Shown here: in pieces, positions 6,237 through 14,332 of the stretch
Layout: every line of letters starts with the position of its first letter
Position numbering within the stretch: position 1 is the stretch's first letter
Origin: Candidatus Pacearchaeota archaeon
GTDB lineage: Archaea > Nanobdellota > Nanobdellia > Pacearchaeales > GW2011-AR1
Direction of reading: 5' to 3'
Assembly (NCBI GenBank): GCA_003693875.1
Contig: RFLO01000008.1
Location: 1-21,056 of the forward strand
DNA: 21,056 nt
Notes under the pieces: generated by a model
Databases searched by the model: none
Told to the model about the DNA's origin: nothing
What the model saw: only the letters and a program-made list of their open reading frames with translations
Program-made: the position numbers and the translations under genes

Positions 6237-7144
6237 TAAAGCCTCCTTCCGACGCGAGACATCAAAAAAGCCGCCGTCGGAATTACAAAATTCTTGGAAG
6301 TGCAAAGCTCAACAAAATCAACCCCGCACGACTTAAAGATGCCAATAACCTCCGCCTTTTTTCTCAGGACACTTTCCCTAAACCTCCGAGTTGCTATCTG
6401 GGGGTCAAGAACGATTTGTCTAGAAGAATAAGGGTCTTGAAAAGCAAACTGGTAATTCGTATCTGGGAGATTGTCATCAAAATAATCGCGAACCATAAAA
6501 GCCATAGTCTCAAATCGCGAGCTTAAAAGCCTAAGTGGCTTTTCATGAACCCTTCCAAGATTTATAAAATCAGAAAATAGGATAAAAACAGAATAATCGG
6601 AAACAGCACTCCTAAGGGAAAAATCAAGAGCGCGGCCAATGTCAAAACCTCCCCCGTAAAGGCTTGAATCTGACAAAAATTTCATAAAAAGTCCAAACTG
6701 CGTCTTGCTGTTCTCGGGATGTAAAACCTTGACAAGCCTATCACTAAACATAATAAGCCCAATCTTATCACCAGCATTAAGAACAAGGTGTGCCAATGCC
6801 GCAATAAGCTCTGACACATATTCTGCCTTCAATTTATCCCTTGAACCAAAAAGCATACTATTTCCGACATCAACTAAAAAATAAACGTTCAAATTTCTCT
6901 CCTCAATATAAACCTTAGAAAGCAGCTGATTTGCACGAAGACTCGCACTCCAGTCAATAAGGCTTGCATCATCGTCATAGGTAAACTCCCTATAAGAATC
7001 AAACTCAAGGCCCCTACCGCGAAGAATTGTTCTGTAAAGGATATTTTTCACCTTTAACTTTTGCATAAGCTTTTCAAACTCCGTAATCGCCCTTGAAAAA
7101 TTAACCTTCAGCTCTCCTTTGTGAAAACTTGGAATACTTCCCAT
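6236..7144 (-). CDS. DUF58-domain protein of the MoxR/VWA module
   Basis: DUF58 proteins are VWA-like partners of MoxR AAA+ ATPases; molecular role is poorly known. In the 302-residue product the DUF58 signature spans GRGLEFDSYREFTYDDD (43-59), IDWSASLRANQLLSKVY (63-79) and EERN (81-84), followed by a VWA-like fold with DVGNSM (92-97), SD at 191 and FAFQDP further on. The first MIDAS serine is replaced by glycine (DxGxS rather than DxSxS), so metal binding may be altered. No membrane segment is apparent, so it is probably cytoplasmic. Its ATG follows the MoxR stop by one base and it overlaps the VWA gene by one base: tight translational coupling. A ribosome-binding site is weak (GTGAGGG about ten bases upstream). 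Confidence 0.88.
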   Translation of the reverse strand: MGSIPSFHKGELKVNFSRAITEFEKLMQKLKVKNILYRTILRGRGLEFDSYREFTYDDDASLIDWSASLRANQLLSKVYIEERNLNVYFLVDVGNSMLFGSRDKLKAEYVSELIAALAHLVLNAGDKIGLIMFSDRLVKVLHPENSKTQFGLFMKFLSDSSLYGGGFDIGRALDFSLRSAVSDYSVFILFSDFINLGRVHEKPLRLLSSRFETMAFMVRDYFDDNLPDTNYQFAFQDPYSSRQIVLDPQIATRRFRESVLRKKAEVIGIFKSCGVDFVELCTSKNFVIPTAAFLMSRVGRRL

Positions 7145-7145
7145 T

Positions 7146-8117
7146 TCAAGGAGCCCTCACCTTAGACATTATCTGTTTTATTATTTGGTCCGTCGTCACA
7201 TTTTCTGCCTGAGCTTCATAATTCAGAATAATGCGGTGCCTAAGAACCGGATACACAACATTAATGACGTCTGATGGGATAACAAAATCTCTGCCGTTCA
7301 TGAGGGCCTCTGCCTTTGAAGAAATATAAATTGCAATTGACGCGCGTGGACTTCCACCATAAGAGATAAATTTCGAATACTCTGCATCCTTTTTTCTTGT
7401 TGCATTAACAATGCGAATTATGTAATCCTCAATAGCCCTTGAAGTAAAAACTTTCTTAACGAGACGCTGAAGCCAGATGATTTTCCTTGGAGAAAGAATG
7501 CTCTTTATTCCGAATTCTTCAAAATCCCTAATTGTAACATTTGTGCTAAGAACAACACGCTCTTCATCTTCCTTCGGATAATCAATCAAAAGCTTAAACA
7601 AAAACCTGTCAACCTGTGCTTCTGGCAGAGCGTAAACCCCACTGACCTCTACCGGATTCTCAGTTGCCATAACAAAAAAAGGCCGTGGAAGGTCGTGAGT
7701 TTTTCTCGCAATAGTAACTTTTCTCTCCTGCATAGCTTCAAGCAAAGCTGACTGAGTCTTCGGGGGGCTTCGGTTTATTTCATCGGCTAAAACAAAATTA
7801 GCAAAAATTGGCCCACGCACAATTTCAAAGCCTTTTTTTGGAGAATAACTCATAATGCCCGTAATATCTGTAGGCAACAAGTCAACCGTAAACTGGATTC
7901 TTTTCATCTCACAACCAAGAACTCTTGCAACAGTCTTAACAATCAAAGTTTTCGCAACTCCTGGCACACCTTCAACAAGAACATGCCCATCACAAAGAAC
8001 GGCTCTTAAAATTCCCCTAACAATTTCTTTTTGACCAACAACAACCTTTGAAATTTCTTTCTCTACAGAATCAAGCACCTGCCCAACAGAACGCACTTCA
8101 GAAATTCTTTTTCCCAT
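7146..8117 (-). CDS. MoxR-family AAA+ ATPase
   Basis: MoxR AAA+ ATPases act as chaperone-like motors that mature or regulate protein complexes together with VWA-domain partners. In the 323-residue product: Walker A GVPGVAKT (50-57), Walker B VLADEINR (109-116), NRSPPKTQSALLEAMQE, sensor 1 ATEN (151-154), an Arg-finger region EAQVDRF with R171, and sensor 2 SPRAS with R258. Complete and of normal length. The ATG at 8117 is preferred because GAGG at 8123-8126 sits five bases upstream, the geometry used by other internal genes here; a GTG at 8123 would overlap the giant surface-protein stop by four bases and is the alternative. Second gene in the surface protein-MoxR-DUF58-VWA operon. Confidence 0.93.
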   Translation of the reverse strand: MGKRISEVRSVGQVLDSVEKEISKVVVGQKEIVRGILRAVLCDGHVLVEGVPGVAKTLIVKTVARVLGCEMKRIQFTVDLLPTDITGIMSYSPKKGFEIVRGPIFANFVLADEINRSPPKTQSALLEAMQERKVTIARKTHDLPRPFFVMATENPVEVSGVYALPEAQVDRFLFKLLIDYPKEDEERVVLSTNVTIRDFEEFGIKSILSPRKIIWLQRLVKKVFTSRAIEDYIIRIVNATRKKDAEYSKFISYGGSPRASIAIYISSKAEALMNGRDFVIPSDVINVVYPVLRHRIILNYEAQAENVTTDQIIKQIMSKVRAP

Positions 8118-8119
8118 GG

Positions 8120-11100
8120 TCACCTCACATAAACTTCATCCACCTTATATTTATTAAACCTTACCCTTTTATAGACATAAAAAATAAAGCCAATAAAAAA
8201 GATAGCTAAGGTGACAAAAGAAATTGTATAAAAACTATCCTTAGCAAAACTAACAGGATATCTTATCTGCTCGTTGGCAGAAATTGCGTCTTCACAAGCC
8301 TGTATAATCTCTCCGGCCTTCTTTTTAGATTCCTCAAAAAACCCTTTCTTAAAAAGTTCTTTTGCCTCTCTAAGGTTCTCAGTAAGCTCAATACATTCTG
8401 GATTTTCCGCAACTAACTTCTCTGTAAAAATCAAAATCTGACTAATCTCGCTTTCATTTGTCTTCTGAAGCTCAATAAAAAAATCAGCAAAATCAGAAAA
8501 TTTTGGAGAGGTGACATTGGCAAAAATAGTCGCCTTGTATCTCCCGGACCTCTGAGTATTGGCAGTAATCCTCATATTAAAGTCCTTTACCTCTCCGGCT
8601 TTCAAAAGTGGTATATAAGTTTCTTCAAGACCTATGCTAATATCATTAGAGAAAACATTGTTAAAAGACACCACACTACTAAGATTAATCCCCGACAAAT
8701 CAACCTGCCCATCATTTTTGACGGAAAAACCAATGTCTATGTGGTCTTTATCAAGAATTACAATGTCCCTTGGAACAATTAAGCGAAGAGAGAAAAATTG
8801 AAATTTTGTTGTTGACCCTCCTCCCCCGCCTCCAGAAGAAGTCGTAGTGGTAGGTGAGCTCGACTCAATAAACTCAACTTGAAACTCATTGCTTGTAGCA
8901 TTCCCTATCCTCTGACCAGAAGAATTGTATTCATAACCTACCACCTTCACAACCTCTGTAGTATTTACTGGTGAACTAAGCGTAAGATTCCATCCACTAA
9001 AAGAAGAAGCCGCCTTAACATAGCCAGAACCAGAAACAGTAACAAGAGTAAAGTTAACAGTCTGCGAAATCTTTTTATCAAAATAATCCACATCCTCAAA
9101 ATATTTACTTAAATTAATTGTCTTGGAACTGCTTGTAGAAATTGGTCCAACATCAGGAATATGGGACCCGCTCTTAAAAGTTAGATTCTGGTTTCTATGA
9201 CTAACATTAACTTTCCATGTAAAAGAATCGTTGAGATTGGGATACTTCGGATTATACACGACAAGAGTAAGGTTTTTTAACATGCCATAAGTTTCATCTG
9301 TATAATTTGGGGTAAAATTCCAGCTAAAATTCTTCGCATTCTGCCAAGTAAAATTTCCTTGGTCCCTAAGACCATTAGAAATATTCGTATAGTAATAGCT
9401 TGTAGAGCTGTTATAAACAATTTTATCAAGATAAAAAACATAAGTCAGATTAGTGTTGTTAACGCCATAATCTATTGAGAAATTTAGTTTACCCGTTGGC
9501 TTGCCCTCTGTCCAGTTAAAAACATAATCTGAAGAAGGCCCTGTAATGTTAGGGGCTCCGAAAACAGTAAGTGTAAAAATTGTCCAGGAAACTGCTCCAT
9601 CAGTATCATTAACGCTCAAATTATACTCCCAATAGCCCACATGCGAGGAATTAAGGCTCAAGTTAACAACCCCCGTTGTTGAATTTATTTTTAAAAAATC
9701 CCCTCCAACACTAAGGTTTCTTAAAGAAAAAGTAATATTCCCGTTTTCGGGAAGAGTTGGAGAATCCTCCTCGTCGGTTGCATTAAAGTCAAAATAAAAA
9801 TCCGAACCCACAATGCTTGTTTGGTTAGAAAAAGAGGAAATATTTGGTGCATCATTTACCTGAGTAATATTCAAAATAAAAGAAGTTGTATCGTATTCGC
9901 CGCCCTTGTCCGTTACATTAATTGTAACATTGTACTCGCCAACATGCTTTCCATCGGGAGTAAAATTGGCAAGATAGGTTGAGAGGTTATTGCTTAAAAC
10001 TGAAAAATTAAAGGTAAATGAAATCTTCTCGGATACGTAAGTTAAATTTTCAATTGTTAGGTTTATGGTAAGATTCTCGTCATAAAAGTTTTTTTGTGGG
10101 ACCAAAAAATCATTATCGTAAACATTTAGGGTTATTTCCTTCGGACTGCCTTCTGCTGCAGTAATGGTTGGAGGAAGGGCCTCAATAACCGGGGAATCAA
10201 CTACATTATAGATAGTAAAATTAAATGACCTAAAACTATCAAGCTTCCCATCGCTTGCATTTATTGTAACAATGTGCTGCCCAACATCCTCGTCAGTTGA
10301 TGTAAAGTTTATAATGCCATCACTTGTAAGATTAAAATTTGGAAAGCTTGTATCACTCGAATAAGAAAATGTCAGGGCATCTCCATCTGGATCACTTACA
10401 TACTCAGAAAGGTTCATAAAAATATTGTCGCCCTCATTGCTTACAGAAACATTGCTCTTACTTTCATTCCAAACAGCCCTTGAATCATTTACAATCTCAA
10501 CGATGAAAACCTTTTCGTCAAAATTTCCCACCTCGTCTGTAACATTAATCTTAACCGAATAATTTGCATCGCCCAAATCTTTCACTGCATCATAATTTAT
10601 CTTGACGGTAGCTGTTGTATAGTTATTCCCAAATGTCGTCTGAGTATTCTCAATCTTAACCCAGCTTGTATTAGAAACAAAAGTCAGATTTTCGTTTTTT
10701 GTTTGTTTGTCTTCGATAAGTAAGTCATTATCATAAGCATTCAAGTAAAAAGTTTTATTCTCATAAATTGTATAATTTTGAATATCGTCTAAAACTACAG
10801 GAGACTCCGTCCAATTCACAAAAATTCTTATAAGGTCGCTTGATGAAAGCCCGTTTACTTCGTCTAAAGCAGTAAAATTTATCGACCAGTTTCCAACATT
10901 TTTCTTAGTTGGAATAAAAGAGATATTGACCTTTATTGTAAAATTATCTGCAACAAAACTATCATTAGGATAAAACCAGCTATGGTTCGAAATAGGGCCC
11001 GTGTAACCATTATTCCAATTAGCATATGTTGAAACGTTGACCGTGTCTGTCTTACCCTTGGTCGTAATATTTACAACGCAGCTAAAATAAACCCCTTCTG

Positions 11101-11974
11101 TTAAGTTTTTTCCATCGCAATCAGAAACATTTATTCCAAGAGTGGAAAAAACATTAAATTTCACGACAAAAACAGGGCTTGTCTTATTGGTCTTATAGGT
11201 GGAGTTGTCGCAAAAAGAGTGGGGACACGAATAATTCTCTCCATCGTCTGAAACAGAAAGGTATGCCCAATACTCCCCAACATCGTTTCGCCCAGGAGTC
11301 CAGTTCATAAGTGCCGCCGTATTTGATACGGCAGTAAGATTAAAAACCGAACAATTTTCTCCATTATTCCTTCCAGACCACGAAGCATGAGTACAGTTAT
11401 TAATAAAGGTTAGGTTGAACCACAAAGGATAATGCTCTTCCTCGTCGCTGCCGTTTACATATCTTTTAAATTCTGCATCCTCGGTTAAATTATACTCGCT
11501 TTCAAGATTCAAAAACTTGGGGGCGTCGTTTGTAGCATTTACTATAAACTCAAAAACAGTAATTGCCTCTTCATTATTCGAAACATTTTTAGCACCTATT
11601 GGAATTTCAAAAAAGCCCGTCTGATTGTCATAAGTAGCATTTATAGATAAATTGCCCGTATTAGAATCTATAATTTTTATCCAAGGTATATCCGACTCAC
11701 TAACCTCATAAGTTCCAGTAGAATTAGTCCAGGTAATATTTGTCTGTATCGTATTTATCGCAAAAGTAACATCATTGTTAAAGCCGCTGATATTCTTGCT
11801 CAAATCATGAAAATAAGGCGTATCTTCTACTGCAGTATAATTTACATCTGAGCCCTGCCACACCGGCGGAGAAGCTAAGACAAGGATTGCCAAAAGGACA
11901 ACAAAAACAAAAATCCAGCTTACATTAAAGTAAAAACTACCTCTTTTCCCTTTCAAAAAAAAGCTTTCAAACAT
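8120..11974 (-). CDS. Giant surface protein with cadherin/Ig-like repeats, poly-Gly linker and C-terminal membrane anchor
   Basis: Large secreted, membrane-anchored protein of 1,284 residues; probably an adhesin or cell-envelope structural protein. Seen: short basic N-terminus, a hydrophobic segment (about 19-35) serving as signal or anchor; roughly 1,000 residues of cadherin/Ig-like repeats with recurring VNDAP-, EDT- and ATDEED-type motifs; about 85 N-x-S/T sequons counted by eye, implying heavy N-glycosylation; a Ser/Thr stretch and Gly6 linker (about 1048-1053); a CARDB-like beta domain (about 1054-1165); a charged helical segment with two Cys; a membrane span (about 1249-1269) and a basic cytoplasmic tail. 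The start at 11974 is chosen because a TTG at 12010 lies before the transcription start predicted from the TATA box at 12015-12023. It is the first gene of the operon with MoxR, whose ATG begins two bases after this stop. Confidence 0.85.
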   Translation of the reverse strand: MFESFFLKGKRGSFYFNVSWIFVFVVLLAILVLASPPVWQGSDVNYTAVEDTPYFHDLSKNISGFNNDVTFAINTIQTNITWTNSTGTYEVSESDIPWIKIIDSNTGNLSINATYDNQTGFFEIPIGAKNVSNNEEAITVFEFIVNATNDAPKFLNLESEYNLTEDAEFKRYVNGSDEEEHYPLWFNLTFINNCTHASWSGRNNGENCSVFNLTAVSNTAALMNWTPGRNDVGEYWAYLSVSDDGENYSCPHSFCDNSTYKTNKTSPVFVVKFNVFSTLGINVSDCDGKNLTEGVYFSCVVNITTKGKTDTVNVSTYANWNNGYTGPISNHSWFYPNDSFVADNFTIKVNISFIPTKKNVGNWSINFTALDEVNGLSSSDLIRIFVNWTESPVVLDDIQNYTIYENKTFYLNAYDNDLLIEDKQTKNENLTFVSNTSWVKIENTQTTFGNNYTTATVKINYDAVKDLGDANYSVKINVTDEVGNFDEKVFIVEIVNDSRAVWNESKSNVSVSNEGDNIFMNLSEYVSDPDGDALTFSYSSDTSFPNFNLTSDGIINFTSTDEDVGQHIVTINASDGKLDSFRSFNFTIYNVVDSPVIEALPPTITAAEGSPKEITLNVYDNDFLVPQKNFYDENLTINLTIENLTYVSEKISFTFNFSVLSNNLSTYLANFTPDGKHVGEYNVTINVTDKGGEYDTTSFILNITQVNDAPNISSFSNQTSIVGSDFYFDFNATDEEDSPTLPENGNITFSLRNLSVGGDFLKINSTTGVVNLSLNSSHVGYWEYNLSVNDTDGAVSWTIFTLTVFGAPNITGPSSDYVFNWTEGKPTGKLNFSIDYGVNNTNLTYVFYLDKIVYNSSTSYYYTNISNGLRDQGNFTWQNAKNFSWNFTPNYTDETYGMLKNLTLVVYNPKYPNLNDSFTWKVNVSHRNQNLTFKSGSHIPDVGPISTSSSKTINLSKYFEDVDYFDKKISQTVNFTLVTVSGSGYVKAASSFSGWNLTLSSPVNTTEVVKVVGYEYNSSGQRIGNATSNEFQVEFIESSSPTTTTSSGGGGGGSTTKFQFFSLRLIVPRDIVILDKDHIDIGFSVKNDGQVDLSGINLSSVVSFNNVFSNDISIGLEETYIPLLKAGEVKDFNMRITANTQRSGRYKATIFANVTSPKFSDFADFFIELQKTNESEISQILIFTEKLVAENPECIELTENLREAKELFKKGFFEESKKKAGEIIQACEDAISANEQIRYPVSFAKDSFYTISFVTLAIFFIGFIFYVYKRVRFNKYKVDEVYVR
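8816..8833 (-). other. Gly6 linker codons in the giant surface protein
   Basis: Six consecutive glycine codons separate the repeat region from the C-terminal CARDB-like domain. A comparable Gly7 linker occurs in the second large surface protein at 14888-14908, so this is a shared module boundary. It appears as a C-rich tract on the plus strand. Confidence 0.85.
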
Positions 11975-12014
11975 TTTAAAAAAGCCCTCTTCTCGATTGA
12001 AAAACGCCAAAAAA

Positions 12015-12023
12015 CTATTTAAA
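12015..12023 (-). promoter_or_regulatory. TATA box of the surface protein-MoxR-DUF58-VWA operon
   Basis: Sense TTTAAATAG, predicting transcription start near 11993. This leaves a leader of about 20 bases containing AGAGGG (11985-11990), ten bases before the ATG at 11974. It is the only strong promoter found for the four-gene operon. Confidence 0.55.
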
Positions 12024-12039
12024 CCTAACGAGAAAGCAA

Positions 12040-12111
12040 TGGCTCTGGGGGGTGCTGACCCCCCGACCTCCGGCTCATGAGACCGGCGCTCTACCGCTGA
12101 GCTACAGAGCC
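12040..12111 (-). tRNA. tRNA with anticodon CAT (elongator Met or Ile2), atypical loops
   Basis: Cloverleaf of 72 bases: acceptor GGCTCTG/CAGAGCC, D-arm GCTC/GAGC with GG in the loop, anticodon stem CCGGT/GCCGG, loop CTCATGA (anticodon CAU), T-stem GGGGG/CCCCC, discriminator A73, no encoded CCA. Two oddities: the T-loop is GTCAGCA, lacking T54 and A58, and position 37 is G where CAU tRNAs have A. It lacks the initiator hallmarks (A1-U72 and three G-C pairs at 29-31/39-41). So it is an elongator tRNA-Met or a tRNA-Ile2 whose C34 would be modified. All stems are intact and a promoter is present, so it is probably functional. Confidence 0.85.
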
Positions 12112-12134
12112 TTTAAAACCCCCTAACAAAAATG

Positions 12135-12143
12135 ATTTAAAAG
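12135..12143 (-). promoter_or_regulatory. TATA box of the CAU tRNA
   Basis: Sense CTTTTAAAT centred 28 bases upstream of the tRNA 5' end, just past the stop of the preceding gene. Same spacing as the tRNA-Arg promoter. Confidence 0.65.
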
Positions 12144-12145
12144 AC

Positions 12146-13414
12146 TTATGCTAAAACTTCTGCCCCGTACTTTTCAGAACAAGACATGCAACTCCCTCCA
12201 CAGTCAATTCCGGTTTCATCGCCATCTTTTACTCCATCATAACAATAATCGCAAAACTCTGCGTCTGGCCCTATATCAATATTTACATAAGGGTCCGTAG
12301 TCGGTCCAAGTTCAATTTTTGCCAAGAGCTCATCTGTAAGTTTGTTATAAACACCAAGATAATCAATTCCGCATTTCCTAAATTCTTTCGTATAAACATC
12401 AACACTCAAGGCGCACTCTCGCGTTTCCTTCCGCGGCTCGGCACAACCATTAAGGTCCCTGCAAACCCTTGACTGAATTCCTTTTGGTTCTGCAATAGAG
12501 TCTCCAATAAGGTCAACAAAATTATAGTTTAGCTCACAGCTTGACCATTCGTCACAAACAACATTTGGCACACAAGAAGATTCAGCAGACTCACACTTAA
12601 GCTTTGTTGGCAGCTTATTCTTAGTTCCGCAATTATTTTTATCGTAACACTTAGGAGTCGTATAGCCTCCAATGCAATCCGACCACTCGCAAACCCAGTC
12701 TTCCACGCATGATTGCTGACACTTGCGAACCATCGCAGGCGCACCGGTAGGAATGGCACATTTGTTCAAATCCTCGCAAAACCTCCTCTGCAATCCATCA
12801 ATACAGGACTCCCACGGAGAACACCTCCACTTAGAAGCACAGGAAATCTCCCAAGCAGCTTCTCTTGAAACAAGGTCCCCAGAAAAAATATCCGAAGAAC
12901 TTTCCTTCTTCTTAAAATCTCCGACGAGGATAAACCCGCTTTCTTTGCCCGTGAGTGGATTAATCTTTGTTTTTACACTTTCGTTTGCAGGCAACACAGG
13001 GCAATAGTCAACAAAAATGCGTCGTGGCTCTTCACACACCGGGGCAGAAAACTTCCGAATTACATCAAGACTAACCTCAATCCTGCGAGGGTTTTTCAAT
13101 GAAAAAATCTTATAGCTTTTTTTCTGCCCATTTAATGGAACATCTAAAACTTCATAATTCCTTGGTTTAAAGTCAAAAAAAGAAAACTTCATTTTTTCTA
13201 TATCATAAGAATCCTTCTTTCTCTCAACATCCATAAAGATTGTTTTAGAACTTGCATCATAGCAAACATCATAGATAAAGCTCGCAACATGGTTTACGTC
13301 AACACAATCTTCCTCCACAATTTTGGCACTTGAACTAAGACTAAGCCACGCAACAACAAGCACAGTAACAAGTACAAGAAACATAAAAAAAACCGCAATG
13401 CCTTCCCTTCTCAT
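12146..13414 (-). CDS. Membrane-anchored Cys-rich protein with three thrombospondin-type-1-like repeats
   Basis: Probable extracellular, disulfide-stabilised protein; function unknown. In the 422-residue product: an N-terminal membrane anchor (about 7-26), a globular region with few motifs (35-180), then three repeats at about 192-232, 236-274 and 281-334, each with W or V-x-C-x-x-W-x-x-C early and R-x-C-x-D-x-N-x-C or similar late, resembling TSP1 folds. A short acidic module C391-Y-D-G-V-K-D-G-D-E followed by GIDCGGSCMSC (402-412) ends the protein; its Asp/Glu spacing suggests calcium binding. There is no C-terminal membrane span. The same repeat and IDCGG modules occur in the surface protein at 14333-16288, suggesting shared origin. 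A TATA box 25-26 bases upstream implies a leaderless mRNA. Confidence 0.8.
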   Translation of the reverse strand: MRREGIAVFFMFLVLVTVLVVAWLSLSSSAKIVEEDCVDVNHVASFIYDVCYDASSKTIFMDVERKKDSYDIEKMKFSFFDFKPRNYEVLDVPLNGQKKSYKIFSLKNPRRIEVSLDVIRKFSAPVCEEPRRIFVDYCPVLPANESVKTKINPLTGKESGFILVGDFKKKESSSDIFSGDLVSREAAWEISCASKWRCSPWESCIDGLQRRFCEDLNKCAIPTGAPAMVRKCQQSCVEDWVCEWSDCIGGYTTPKCYDKNNCGTKNKLPTKLKCESAESSCVPNVVCDEWSSCELNYNFVDLIGDSIAEPKGIQSRVCRDLNGCAEPRKETRECALSVDVYTKEFRKCGIDYLGVYNKLTDELLAKIELGPTTDPYVNIDIGPDAEFCDYCYDGVKDGDETGIDCGGSCMSCSEKYGAEVLA

Positions 13415-13434
13415 AAAAAAACAATGGAAAATGC

Positions 13435-13444
13435 CTTTATTTAA
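13435..13444 (-). promoter_or_regulatory. TATA box of the TSP1-like gene
   Basis: Sense TTAAATAAAG centred 25-26 bases before the ATG at 13414. It shows this gene has its own promoter despite lying only 33 bases after its upstream neighbour. Confidence 0.6.
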
Positions 13445-13447
13445 TTA

Positions 13448-14302
13448 TCACTTTATCCTTATTTCCTTATGAATCTTTTTTAACCAATCTTCTCCCCCTA
13501 CAATTGCTGAAAAGTTCTGCTGTTTCCGCCTCCTTTTAAGCTCATCTAACCATCTTTTACGCTCAAGCCGAAGTCTTTCCTCTTTACTTAATCTACCCCC
13601 AAAAATCCTATCAAAAATCCCTCTGCCTTTTTTTGCTTTCTTTGATTTTGGCTTCTCGGTTTCTTTGCTATCCTTTATTTTCAGTCTTTCTTTTGAAGAG
13701 TTAAGCTTCTTCTTAGAGGAATTTGCACCCTTTATGACTTTTTTATGCCTTGCGCTTTTATTGGATTTCTTAGAAATCTTCCCTACAAAGGTTGAACTTC
13801 GTACTGAAGACGATTTGCCGTTATTTTCCGCCTCATGGCCTTTTTTGGGTTTAGCTAACTGCTCCCGTACGCCTTCTTCTTCAAGATATCCCTTAAAAAA
13901 TTTGGAAACTACTGCCTTAAGCTCTGCTCTGTCAAGTTCTTTTGGAGAATAGTATGCGTGAAACATTGCCCTGCAAAAATCAGCAAAAATAGTCTTTCCT
14001 TTCTTTTCAAATTCATCTACAAGGTCAGTATAACTTCCGTAAAGCCCAAACCTTTCCCTAAAATACTTCTTTGAAACAGAATCTAAAACATCAAGGCCGG
14101 AAAGGACATCTTCCTGTGATAAGACTTTCTTTTTCACATTCGCAATAAAAAATTTCCGTTTCTCCTCTTCAAGAAAAGCTTCCTTTTTCCTCCGAATTCT
14201 TGCTTCCACATAAGTCAAAATTGTCGCAATGGCTGCAGCCACTACAATTGAAATAATCAAAAACTTTATCCTCCAATCAGAAAAAACCGAATACCACCCC
14301 AT
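13448..14302 (-). CDS. Membrane-anchored Lys-rich protein of unknown function
   Basis: I do not recognise a family. The 284-residue product has an N-terminal membrane span (about 13-33) followed by RIRRKK, which places the rest in the cytoplasm by the positive-inside rule. Residues about 35-150 look alpha-helical and folded, with a DFCRAMFHAYYS segment and a DRAELKAVVSKFFKGYL helix. Residues about 155-230 are a low-complexity Lys/Ser stretch, probably disordered. A charged helical C-terminus (about 235-284) contains KEERLRLERKRWLDELKRRR, possibly coiled coil or nucleic-acid/phospholipid contacting. The gene sits between two secreted protein genes of similar expression layout, so a cytoplasmic adaptor for surface assembly is conceivable, but this is inference. 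TATA box 25 bases upstream. Confidence 0.75.
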   Translation of the reverse strand: MGWYSVFSDWRIKFLIISIVVAAAIATILTYVEARIRRKKEAFLEEEKRKFFIANVKKKVLSQEDVLSGLDVLDSVSKKYFRERFGLYGSYTDLVDEFEKKGKTIFADFCRAMFHAYYSPKELDRAELKAVVSKFFKGYLEEEGVREQLAKPKKGHEAENNGKSSSVRSSTFVGKISKKSNKSARHKKVIKGANSSKKKLNSSKERLKIKDSKETEKPKSKKAKKGRGIFDRIFGGRLSKEERLRLERKRWLDELKRRRKQQNFSAIVGGEDWLKKIHKEIRIK

Positions 14303-14322
14303 TTAAGTGAAAAGAAGCCACC

Positions 14323-14331
14323 CTATAAAAG
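14323..14331 (-). promoter_or_regulatory. TATA box of the Lys-rich protein gene
   Basis: Sense CTTTTATAG centred 25 bases before the ATG at 14302; leaderless start predicted. It lies in the 30-base gap after the upstream gene's stop. Confidence 0.7.
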
Positions 14332-14332
14332 C

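Noticed and set aside
11975..12010. Upstream TTG start for the giant surface protein
   Set aside because: It lies before the transcription start predicted from the TATA box at 12015-12023; the ATG at 11974 has an AGAGGG upstream and begins the signal/anchor segment sensibly.
12040..12111. Initiator tRNA-Met
   Set aside because: It has G1-C72 and lacks the three G-C pairs at 29-31/39-41 that mark archaeal initiators.
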